Positions 1 to 7,342 of a stretch of 64,000 bases of DNA are shown here, piece after piece. The notes below the pieces were generated by a model that saw only the letters and a program-made list of their open reading frames with translations, was not told where the DNA came from and did no database searches. The stretch spans positions 2,170,001 through 2,234,000 of the forward strand of contig OZ242017.1 of NCBI GenBank assembly GCA_965204835.1, in the 5' to 3' direction. This DNA comes from VXMT01 sp965204835 (GTDB lineage: Bacteria; Chloroflexota; Dehalococcoidia; UBA2979). Within the stretch, counting starts at the first letter, position 1. Every line of letters begins with the position of its first letter. The translations under genes were made by a program, and so were the position numbers.

Positions 1-41
1 ACAGTCTTCTTTGGCCAGCCAACCTCCGTAAGGGGGCCGTC

Positions 42-461
42 ATGACACTCTTCCTGCGCTTCTTCGTGCCCCTGCACATCTTCGTCTTCCGGCTCACCGG
101 CGGACGCGTCATGGGGCGGTTCGGGTTGCCCGTGCTGCTGCTGACGACCACCGGCCGGCGGTCCGGGATGCGGCGGACGGTGCCGCTGCTCTACCTCGAC
201 GACCGGGGCACGCCGCTCATCATCGCCTCGAACAACGGCGGCCCGCGGAACCCGGCCTGGTACCACAACCTCATCGCCCACCCCATGGTCGAGGTCGAGA
301 CGCGTGCGGGCAGGCAGACGATGCGTGCCGAGCCGCTGCACGGCGAGGAGCGCCGTCACCGCTTCCGGCGCATCGCGGCGGCCGCCGACCGCTACGAGGA
401 GTACCAGTCGCGGACCAGCCGGGTCATCCCGGTCGTCGCGCTGCGAGCCGTCTCCGCCTGA
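42..461 (+). CDS. Nitroreductase family deazaflavin (F420)-dependent oxidoreductase
   Basis: This 139-residue protein matches the small split-barrel Ddn/DUF385 family, which uses reduced F420 (or in some members other flavins) to reduce quinones and nitro compounds. Visible family features are the TTTGRRSGMRRTVPLLY strand-turn-strand near residues 35-51, the NNGGPRNPAWYHNL cofactor-loop segment near 64-77 and the YQSRTSRVIPVVAL C-terminus. The length is normal. The ATG at 42 follows a GGGGG stretch. The gene stands alone with about 240 bases before the next gene. The substrate cannot be predicted; a role in quinone or nitro-compound reduction is inference from the family. Confidence 0.85.
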   Translation: MTLFLRFFVPLHIFVFRLTGGRVMGRFGLPVLLLTTTGRRSGMRRTVPLLYLDDRGTPLIIASNNGGPRNPAWYHNLIAHPMVEVETRAGRQTMRAEPLHGEERRHRFRRIAAAADRYEEYQSRTSRVIPVVALRAVSA

Positions 462-621
462 CCCGCGCCCCGCGAGGCGCGTCGTCCGCATCGCCCTCGC
501 ACGCCCCCGGCACGCGTGAACGCGTGCTGCCTCCCCGTCTGCATGCCCGGGGAACCATCCGGGGCAACGCTGCGTATATCGATTATGAACGGCATAGGCG
601 GCCGGGTCCCGCGCCTGCCGA

Positions 622-639
622 GGAGCGCGTGAGCGCTCC
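622..639. repeat. Small perfect inverted repeat upstream of the VWA gene
   Basis: GGAGCGC at 622-628 and GCGCTCC at 633-639 form a 7-bp stem with a GTGA loop. It lies 60 bases before the start of the VWA lipoprotein and may be a leader hairpin or a regulator site. The rest of 462-699 holds no credible gene. Confidence 0.3.
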
Positions 640-699
640 CCGGCGACGTGACCGCCGCGACCTCGCCGCCCCATGCACGCCGTTCGATGGGAGGCCGAG

Positions 700-2523
700 A
701 TGCAACGCTCGCTTCGGAAGTACCTGATCCTCTTCACCGTCGCGGTCTGCACCATGCTGGTCGTTGCCTGCTCCGGCGGCGACGATGACGACGACGCTGC
801 CTACTCGGTTGCGGGCTCGACGAGCACCGGAACCACGACGACAACCGCCACCACAGGGTCGGCCAGCACCACGGAGCCGAACCGGGGCTACTCCTCCAGC
901 TCGAGCTCCGACGACTCGGACGACGCAGGCGCGCCGTCCAGCCGGTCCGCCGCGGCCCCCGCGCCCACAGCGGCGCCGTGGTCGGGTAGCACGACTACCG
1001 AGTCGGCCCCGGCATCTTCCGGCGCGAACAGCAGCTCGGGCTCCGGGACCACGACGGCGCCGCCATCGCCGGCCCGGCAGGGCGCGCCATCGGCCACGAC
1101 GTTCAAGGATTACGGGCGTACGCCGTTCGTCGACGCATCGCAGGACGCCGTCTCCACCTTCAGCCTGGACACGGACCGCGCCTCGTACTTCCTCGCCCTC
1201 AACTGGGCGCTGCACGGCTACGAGGTGGACCCCGACTCGGTGCGGGCCGAGGAGTGGATCAACGCCTTCGCCTACGAGTACGACCTGCCGCGCGACGGCC
1301 GCAGCTTCGCGATGAGCAGCGACGTGGTGGGCCACCCGCTGGACGGCACCCTCCACATCGCGCGCGTCGCGCTGCAGGCGCCGACGGTGCCCGACGACGC
1401 CCCGCTCAACGTGACGCTGGTGCTCGACGCCTCCGGCTCGATGGCCGACGGCAACCGTGTCGACATCGCGCGCACGGCGGCGGAGACCATCCGCCAGAGC
1501 CTGCGCCCCCGCGACCGCATCGCGGTGGTGCACTTCACCACGGACGTGCTCGACCGCTACACCGTCGAGCACACCCGGCCGGATGACCGCGACGTCGTCC
1601 GCTCGATCGACCGGCTCGCGCCGCACAACAGCACCAACGTGCAGGCCGGGCTCAACCTCGGCGTGCGGCTCGCAGACCAGGCGCGGCGGGAACGGCCCGA
1701 CGCCTTCAACTACGTCATCCTGATGTCGGACGGCGTCGCGAACGTCGACGCGACGAACCCGTTCTCGATCCTCGAGTCCGCGCGCGACGCGGACCACCTC
1801 AACCCGCTCCGGCTGATCACGGTCGGCGTGGGCATCGAGAACTACAACGACTACCTGCTGGAGCAGCTCGCGCAGCACGGCAACGGCTGGTACCGCTACC
1901 TGGACGACACCCACCAGGCACGCGCCACGTTCAGCCGCGAGAACTGGCTGGCGCTCTCGACGCCCTTCGCGGACCAGGCGCGGGCGCAGGTGACGTGGGA
2001 CCCGCGGCTGGTCCAGGCGTGGCGCATCGTCGGCTACGAGAACCGCGTGACGCCGGACCACACCTTCGAGCAGAACCGCAAGGAGTTCGCGGAACTGCCC
2101 TCAGGCGCCGCCACCACGGTCTTCTACGAGCTGGCGCTCTACAACGAGGCCCGCAACCGCCAGGTCTCGCTCGGTGAGGTCGAGGTGCGATGGGTCGACC
2201 CGCGCACCGGCGAGACACTGGGCCAGCGCGTCGACGTCGCAGGCCACACCGCCGCGCCGTTCGACTCGGGCGACCTGTTCCTGCGGCTCGGCGCGATCGT
2301 GGCGCTGTCCGCCGACCGCTACAGCGCGCTCTCGCCGCAGGTCGAGTACGCCTCGATCGATACGCGCGGCGTCCACGCGGACCTCAAGGCCCTGGAGTGG
2401 GAGCTCAGCCTGCTGGACGAGCGACTCGGCGCCACGCAGGCGTACGACGACTTCCGCCAGCTCCTCAGCCATCTCACGGTGGCCGCCGCGCAGCTGGCGC
2501 CCTCGACAGGGTACAGCCGGTAG
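700..2523 (+). CDS. VWA-domain lipoprotein, YfbK-like
   Basis: Predicted exported lipoprotein of 607 residues. The ATG at 700 is chosen over the in-frame ATG at 673 because GGAGG lies 6 bases upstream and the resulting N-terminus is a clean signal peptide ending in a lipobox (LVVAC). About 100 residues of Ser/Thr/Ala/Pro-rich tether follow. Next come a YfbK-type N-terminal domain (SLDTDRASYFLALNW), a von Willebrand A domain with a MIDAS motif (DASGSM) and NVILMSDG-like strand, and a C-terminal YfbK/DUF3520 region. VWA domains bind proteins through a metal ion, so a surface adhesion or scaffolding role is inferred. It is convergent with the MFS gene, and a strong hairpin lies between them. Confidence 0.88.
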   Translation: MQRSLRKYLILFTVAVCTMLVVACSGGDDDDDAAYSVAGSTSTGTTTTTATTGSASTTEPNRGYSSSSSSDDSDDAGAPSSRSAAAPAPTAAPWSGSTTTESAPASSGANSSSGSGTTTAPPSPARQGAPSATTFKDYGRTPFVDASQDAVSTFSLDTDRASYFLALNWALHGYEVDPDSVRAEEWINAFAYEYDLPRDGRSFAMSSDVVGHPLDGTLHIARVALQAPTVPDDAPLNVTLVLDASGSMADGNRVDIARTAAETIRQSLRPRDRIAVVHFTTDVLDRYTVEHTRPDDRDVVRSIDRLAPHNSTNVQAGLNLGVRLADQARRERPDAFNYVILMSDGVANVDATNPFSILESARDADHLNPLRLITVGVGIENYNDYLLEQLAQHGNGWYRYLDDTHQARATFSRENWLALSTPFADQARAQVTWDPRLVQAWRIVGYENRVTPDHTFEQNRKEFAELPSGAATTVFYELALYNEARNRQVSLGEVEVRWVDPRTGETLGQRVDVAGHTAAPFDSGDLFLRLGAIVALSADRYSALSPQVEYASIDTRGVHADLKALEWELSLLDERLGATQAYDDFRQLLSHLTVAAAQLAPSTGYSR

Positions 2524-2540
2524 CCCTCGGGGCCGGCGAG

Positions 2541-2585
2541 CCGGGCGCCTTCGGCGGGTTCTACCCTCCCCGCGAAGGCGCCCGG
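2541..2585. terminator. Strong hairpin between convergent genes
   Basis: A perfect 12-bp stem (arms 2541-2552 and 2574-2585) continues inward for four more pairs with one bulged G. It separates the VWA gene (stop at 2523) from the MFS gene on the other strand (stop at 2684). There is no clear U tract, so it is probably a bidirectional terminator or transcription barrier. Confidence 0.6.
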
Positions 2586-2683
2586 CACGGTGGTCAGACG
2601 CATCGGCCGGGCGACCTCAGCCGCGCGCCCCTCGCGCGGCGGGGTCGCCGTCTGCCGGGCGCGCGAGTCGATCCGGGTCCGGG

Positions 2684-3943
2684 TTACGTCATGCGGCGGA
2701 GCGTCGGGGAGAAGGCGAGGAACGCGAGCACCATCACCACCAGCACGGCGCCGAGGCTGCCCAGGGCGACCTGCACGCCGGTGAGCTCCGCCAGCAGGCC
2801 GACGAAGAACGCCGCGCCCAGCATGAGGCTGATCTGCGTCATGAAGACGGCCATCACGCGCCCTCGATAAGCGTCGTCGACGTAGCTCTGCACCAGCACC
2901 TGGCTCAGCGCCTGTCGTCCCGCGGTGCCCACGCCCGCGGTCGCCATGAACACACAGCCGAGGATGTAGGAGTCGGTGCTCGAGAACGCGACGAGCGATG
3001 CGCCGATGAGTGCAGCGGAGAGCAGCATCAGCACGCCGCGCCGCTTCTCCGGCAGTGAGGCGATCACCAGCGCCCCCGCGAGCGCGCCCGCGCCGCTGAC
3101 GGCGACGATGAGCCCGAGCGCCTCGGCGCCGCCGCCGTACACCTCGCGCACGTAGCCCGGGAGCATGACCATGAACGGCATGCCGAGCATCGCCGTCAGG
3201 AAGTTCACGGTGAGGAGCTGGAAGATGTTGCGGTCGCGGACGATGTAGCGCGCCCCCTCCGCGAGGTCCGCGAAGCCGGCCCGCGCCGCGGCCAGGGCGC
3301 CGCCCTCGGCGGGTCCTCGGCGCATCGGCGGCCCCGGCGGGGGGCCCGGACCCGCGCCGTTCGCGGGCGCCGGGTCCGGCTCCATGCCGGCGTGTGAGAG
3401 CAGCGCGACGAGGCGCTGGGGCCGCAGCGCGGAGGCGGCCGAGACGGGGATCAGGAACAGCACGGCGAGGACGTAGGTGCCCGCCATGAGGAAGTAGACC
3501 GAGGCCGCGCCGATCAGCGCGATCAGGAAGCCGCCCGCCGCCGGGGCAAGCAGGCGCACGAGGTTCATCCCGGCGGCGTTGAGCGAGATCGCGTTCATCA
3601 TGCCCTGGCGGCCGATGACCTCGGGCACCATCGCCTGCGAGGCGGGCAGCATCAGGGCCTGCACCACGCCCGTCGCGACCGAGGCGATGAGCAGGTGCTC
3701 GTAGCGCAGCTGGCCCGAGAGCACGAGCAGGCCCACGGCGATCGCGAACAGCGCCGAGATCGTCTGCGCCACCTGCAGGATGAGCTTCTTCGAGGCGCGG
3801 TCGGCGAGCACGCCGCCGAAGACGGACAGCGTGAACATCGGCGTGGCGCTGGCGATGCCCATCGCGCCGAGCGCCGTGAACGAGTTGGTGAGGTCGAACG
3901 CGAGGTAGCCGCGCACGAGGATCTGCATGTTGAGCGAGGTCAT
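2684..3943 (-). CDS. MFS transporter, DHA3-type drug/efflux permease
   Basis: Multi-pass permease of the major facilitator superfamily, about 12 membrane segments, with the ADRASKKLIL motif-A loop after segment 2 and a Pro/Gly-rich central cytoplasmic loop. The ATG at 3943 is the only standard start in frame, but it falls inside the first membrane segment. The frame stays open upstream and reads FESLKHRGFRWFFLSSLGW directly before that Met, a typical MFS N-terminus, so the true protein is longer. A CTG at 4168, just behind a G-rich stretch and 25 bases after the zinc-ribbon gene, is the best candidate start. Substrate unknown; a paralog lies at 49925-51226. Confidence 0.85.
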   Translation of the reverse strand: MTSLNMQILVRGYLAFDLTNSFTALGAMGIASATPMFTLSVFGGVLADRASKKLILQVAQTISALFAIAVGLLVLSGQLRYEHLLIASVATGVVQALMLPASQAMVPEVIGRQGMMNAISLNAAGMNLVRLLAPAAGGFLIALIGAASVYFLMAGTYVLAVLFLIPVSAASALRPQRLVALLSHAGMEPDPAPANGAGPGPPPGPPMRRGPAEGGALAAARAGFADLAEGARYIVRDRNIFQLLTVNFLTAMLGMPFMVMLPGYVREVYGGGAEALGLIVAVSGAGALAGALVIASLPEKRRGVLMLLSAALIGASLVAFSSTDSYILGCVFMATAGVGTAGRQALSQVLVQSYVDDAYRGRVMAVFMTQISLMLGAAFFVGLLAELTGVQVALGSLGAVLVVMVLAFLAFSPTLRRMT

Positions 3944-4193
3944 CCACCCCAGCGAGGAGAGGAAGAACCAGCGGAACCCGCGGTGCTTGAGCGACTCGAA
4001 CGTGCGGAGCGAGAACCCACGCGGTCGCTGCGGACCTCCGGGACCCGCCGCCCCCGGGCCGGGTGGCCCGCCAGCGGATGCGCGCGGTCCGGCTCCGTTC
4101 GCCGGCGGAGGACCGGGCGGCGCATCGGCGGTGCGAGGTGCGGCGGCGGGTGGTGCGAGCTGGCTCAGAAGCGCCCCCGGTCCGGGCGGGCCG

Positions 4194-4415
4194 CTACTTG
4201 CGGACCTCGTTATGCACGCCGCAGAGGGGGCAGCGGAAGACGACGTTGCGAACTTCCCACGCCCACACCTGCTCGGCGAGCACGGCGTCGCAGCCGCCGC
4301 ACCGGTACTCGGTGTCGCCGTCGCGGCGCAGCAGCGGCAGCTCCGCGCGGTCGAGGATGATGCGGGGCTTGCCGCCCTCGGGCAGTTCGATCGCCACCAG
4401 TCGCTCGCTCGCCAT
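4194..4415 (-). CDS. Small zinc-ribbon protein
   Basis: A 73-residue protein with two Cys pairs, C39-G-G-C42 and C62-P-L-C65, spaced as in a zinc ribbon. The N-terminal half is a short beta-like segment (LVAIELPEGGKPRIILDRAELPLL). It lies directly upstream of the MFS gene on the same strand and may share its mRNA. The fold is inferred from the cysteines; no specific function is recognised. The region between this gene and the next holds only the hairpin at 4526-4570. Confidence 0.7.
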   Translation of the reverse strand: MASERLVAIELPEGGKPRIILDRAELPLLRRDGDTEYRCGGCDAVLAEQVWAWEVRNVVFRCPLCGVHNEVRK

Positions 4416-4525
4416 CCGAGACGCCCCTTCGCGTTATGGACACAAAGTGTACGCCACGCCGCACAGGCGGGCAGGTGGCGGCGCGAGAGTGGGGCGGGTG
4501 GTGCGACCTCGCGTGCGAGTCCTCA

Positions 4526-4570
4526 CCCGGTGCGGCGAGAGTTGGGCTCGCCAACTCTCGCCGCGCCGGG
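4526..4570. terminator. 20-bp near-perfect hairpin after the secreted paralog
   Basis: Arms 4526-4545 and 4551-4570 pair over 20 positions with one possible G-U wobble, around a 5-base loop. It lies just beyond the stop (4577) of the minus-strand secreted protein and is best read as its terminator. No U tract follows, as is common in GC-rich genomes. Confidence 0.65.
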
Positions 4571-4576
4571 GATCGG

Positions 4577-7171
4577 TTACCCCTCGGGCTCGCCGGCGGG
4601 AGCCGGCGGAGGCGCCTCGAAGATGCTGGTGCGCACCGTGGCGCCCGGCGCCAGCTCAGCGGGCAGGTAGCGCACGTCGGGCTTGATGACGCCGCCGTCG
4701 GCGTCGATGAAGCCGACCTCGATGCGGCCATCGGCGAGGTATCGCGCGCGGATGACGCCGATCGAGGCGCCACCGAGCTCGACGTCACTGCTGAAGTACC
4801 AGCGGCGGTCGTCCGGCTCCGCCCCGAGGAAGCGCCGCGTCGGCCCCACCTCGGCGCCATTCGGGAGCTGGACGGTGAACTCGACGCGACCGTCCTCGGC
4901 CAGCGCGGCAACGATGCGCAGGCTCAGCGGCGCCGGGGCGGGCGGCGGCGCAGGCTCCGAGGGCGGCTCCGGAGCGGGCCGCTCCGGCGCGAGCATCGCC
5001 TGCACCACGCTCGGCAGGAGACCGAGGGTGCGCGTGAACTCGGAGTTCGCTGCGTCGATCCCGGAGATCGCGCAGAGCGCAGCATCGAGTGCGAGTCCGT
5101 AGGCGGCGGAGTCCACCGAGGCCCCACGCGCGACGAGCGCCCCACGCAGCTCCGCGTCGAGCGCGAGGGCCGCGTCGACGTCCGCGACGCCGGCGCGCGT
5201 GAGCGCATCGCCGAGTGAGCTCGGGGCCGGGCACGAGCCCTCGGACGCGATGCCGAGGGCGAGCGCCCGGACGGCCGGGTCCGCCCAGCCGGCCTCGGAC
5301 GCCCTGAGCGCCCGCACGGTCCCGCCCGCCGTCACCAGCGGGAAGGCCACCGACTCGACGTAGGCGAGCTCGGACTGGAGGGCGAATGCCTCCTCGAAGG
5401 TGAGCGCCTCGCCGTCCTCGATGCGATCGAGGAGCGCCGCCCACCGCGGGGAGATCGCCGCGTACTGCGCCGCTGCCGCGTCTGCGGCGGCGAGCACCAG
5501 CGCGTCGACCGCGTCGGCCGTGATGACGTTGCCCGCCGCCACGGACTCGATCAGCCCGGACGCGGCCAGGCCTTCCACATAGTGGAGGCCGAGCGCCTCG
5601 AGGAGCGTGGTGGACGAGGCGTTCGCCAGGGCGATGGGTGCGCCTGGCGGGGCGTCCGGCGGGGCCGGCTCGTCGCCGAGTGCGGCGACCGCCGGGCGAT
5701 CGAAGATGCCGTCCAGCGCCAGCGCGTGGGTCGCGGCGGCGTAGATCGCCTTCGCCGACGTGGTGTCATCCACCTCGGCTGCCGGATCCGCGGCGGCGAC
5801 GGCCCAGTAGGTCACGTCGCCATCCTCACCGGCCACCGGCACGACCAGGTACGCCTCGCCGTCCACGCTGACGGTGCGCGGATCGAAGGTCGGGCCGCTG
5901 AAGACGGTGACGTTCTGCCAGAGGCCGTGCCAGCCGATCTCGTCGCCGTCCTCGTCGCGGACGTGGACGGCGGTGAATATCCAGTTGGGGCCGGGTCTGC
6001 TGAACGTGACGGTCAGCGGGTGCAGGCCGTCGACCGCGACGCTCGTCGAGGTGGCCGTCTCCGGTCCGGAGTGGTGCGCGGCCCCGGCCTCCCAGAGACC
6101 GTCCGATCCGGGGATGCGCTCGGTCCGCTCGAAGACGCGAGGCCCCACGGCGTAGACCAGCGCGCGCCCACCGGCGTCGGCGAGGTCGCCCCCGCCGAGG
6201 TTGCCGACCCGGTAGTTCACATCGAAGGGCTGACCCGCGATGACCATGTCGGGGATGTGGACCGCCTCGATCTTGATCTGGAACTCGAGCTCCCGTGCCT
6301 GCTCGTCCACGAGGGTCACGACGAGTTCGAAGTCCGCCTCCAGCGGCTGGAGGTCACGCTCCAGGTAGGTGGTCGCCTCGATGATGTAGATCCCGGCCAG
6401 CAGGTACTGCTCGATGCGGGCATTGCGGCCGCCGCCGCCATCATCGTTGGCGCCGATGACGCCCAGGGTGGGCGACACGAGCGAGAGCACGGAGTCCCCG
6501 TTCTCGGACATCAGGTCGATCCGCACCAGGCCGGGCTCTGTCATGGTGAACGAGTAGCCGTAGGCGGGGTGCTCGGCGACGAATTGCGAGCCGCAGGTGT
6601 CCAGCGTCCATGAACCGCTCGCGGTGAGGTCGGTGCCTGCTTCGAGCACGCCGAGGTCGGTCGTCTCGCATCCGGGAGGCCGGCTCACGGAGAGCGTGAA
6701 GTCCGCCGCGCCGCGCTCGCGGCCCCCGACGGTGGTGGCTTCCACCATGTACACGCCCGCGGCGAGGTCGCGCTCGATCCGCGCGTTCAGGTCGTCGCCC
6801 CCATCATCGTTCTGCGTGAGGCGGCTGCCGTCCTCGGCCAGCAGGTACAGGAACGGATCGGCCTCGCTCGACGCCAGCTCGATCCGGACCCGCCCCGCGG
6901 CGGCGACGGAGAACCGGTAGGTGAACGCGTCGCTGTCCGTGCGGAACCGGGAGTCGCAGTCTTCGGTGCTCCACCGGCCGTCGGCGTTGAGCGCGGCGCC
7001 GGCCTCGTCCATGAGTCCGCCGAGGTCGATCACATCGCACTCGGGGTGCTGCTCCGCAGCGACCTGGCGCGGCGCGTCCATCACGATCGTTGCTGCAAGC
7101 AACAGCAGGGCGGCGCCTAGCGCGACGGGGATGCGCATTGCGATGGAGCGGGGCGAGGGAACGGAATGCAC
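4577..7171 (-). CDS. Secreted multidomain protein, paralog A (PPC-like, CARDB-like and DGRIE repeats)
   Basis: An 864-residue predicted secreted protein. The GTG at 7171 is chosen because GGAG lies 5-6 bases upstream and the N-terminus then lines up residue for residue with the neighbouring paralog; ATG 7138 has no ribosome site. After the signal peptide come two beta-rich repeats of about 120 residues, each opening with a conserved Cys pair and containing a NDDGG loop and an AG-Y-(M/I)-EATT strand, resembling bacterial pre-peptidase C-terminal (PPC) domains. A CARDB-like segment (VIAGQPFDVNYRVGNLGGGDL), a large helical region with its own Cys pair, a Pro-rich linker and a duplicated C-terminal beta unit follow. 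No catalytic motif was seen. Function unknown; surface or extracellular binding is inference. Confidence 0.8.
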   Translation of the reverse strand: MHSVPSPRSIAMRIPVALGAALLLLAATIVMDAPRQVAAEQHPECDVIDLGGLMDEAGAALNADGRWSTEDCDSRFRTDSDAFTYRFSVAAAGRVRIELASSEADPFLYLLAEDGSRLTQNDDGGDDLNARIERDLAAGVYMVEATTVGGRERGAADFTLSVSRPPGCETTDLGVLEAGTDLTASGSWTLDTCGSQFVAEHPAYGYSFTMTEPGLVRIDLMSENGDSVLSLVSPTLGVIGANDDGGGGRNARIEQYLLAGIYIIEATTYLERDLQPLEADFELVVTLVDEQARELEFQIKIEAVHIPDMVIAGQPFDVNYRVGNLGGGDLADAGGRALVYAVGPRVFERTERIPGSDGLWEAGAAHHSGPETATSTSVAVDGLHPLTVTFSRPGPNWIFTAVHVRDEDGDEIGWHGLWQNVTVFSGPTFDPRTVSVDGEAYLVVPVAGEDGDVTYWAVAAADPAAEVDDTTSAKAIYAAATHALALDGIFDRPAVAALGDEPAPPDAPPGAPIALANASSTTLLEALGLHYVEGLAASGLIESVAAGNVITADAVDALVLAAADAAAAQYAAISPRWAALLDRIEDGEALTFEEAFALQSELAYVESVAFPLVTAGGTVRALRASEAGWADPAVRALALGIASEGSCPAPSSLGDALTRAGVADVDAALALDAELRGALVARGASVDSAAYGLALDAALCAISGIDAANSEFTRTLGLLPSVVQAMLAPERPAPEPPSEPAPPPAPAPLSLRIVAALAEDGRVEFTVQLPNGAEVGPTRRFLGAEPDDRRWYFSSDVELGGASIGVIRARYLADGRIEVGFIDADGGVIKPDVRYLPAELAPGATVRTSIFEAPPPAPAGEPEG
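4613..4921 (-). repeat. Duplicated C-terminal DGR(V/I)E unit in paralog A
   Basis: Two copies of a unit of about 48 residues, encoded at 4778-4921 and 4613-4762. Each has the pattern A-x-L-A-(E/D)-D-G-R-(V/I)-E, then a Gly turn, a Pro and an R-(F/Y)-L strand. They are joined by WYFSSDVE plus a Gly-rich turn. The same two units occur at the end of the neighbouring paralog. Confidence 0.65.
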
Positions 7172-7296
7172 GTGATCTCCAACCTCCGAGGCCGGTATGA
7201 GTCGCCGCATCATATGACCTGAGGGTGATTCGCGGTATCACAGACCCGCGCCCGTCCGGCAACGGGTCGAGACCACGGCTGCTCGATAGGGTCCGT

Positions 7297-7332
7297 GCGG
7301 CGGGGCCGGGGGTTCGCCCGGCTCCCCGCCGC
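7297..7332. terminator. Hairpin after secreted paralog B
   Basis: GCGGCGGGG plus CCGGG (7297-7310) pair with CCCGG plus CCCCGCCGC (7317-7332), with a CT bulge and a 6-base loop. It lies just beyond the minus-strand stop at 7343, between the two paralogs, and suggests that they are transcribed separately. Confidence 0.5.
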
Positions 7333-7342
7333 GAGCGGAGAC

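Noticed and set aside
583..2061. Long open frame on the minus strand (492 codons) opposite the VWA gene
   Set aside because: Arg/Val/Asp-rich low-complexity translation, no domain, fully antisense to a clear gene; typical of GC-rich DNA.
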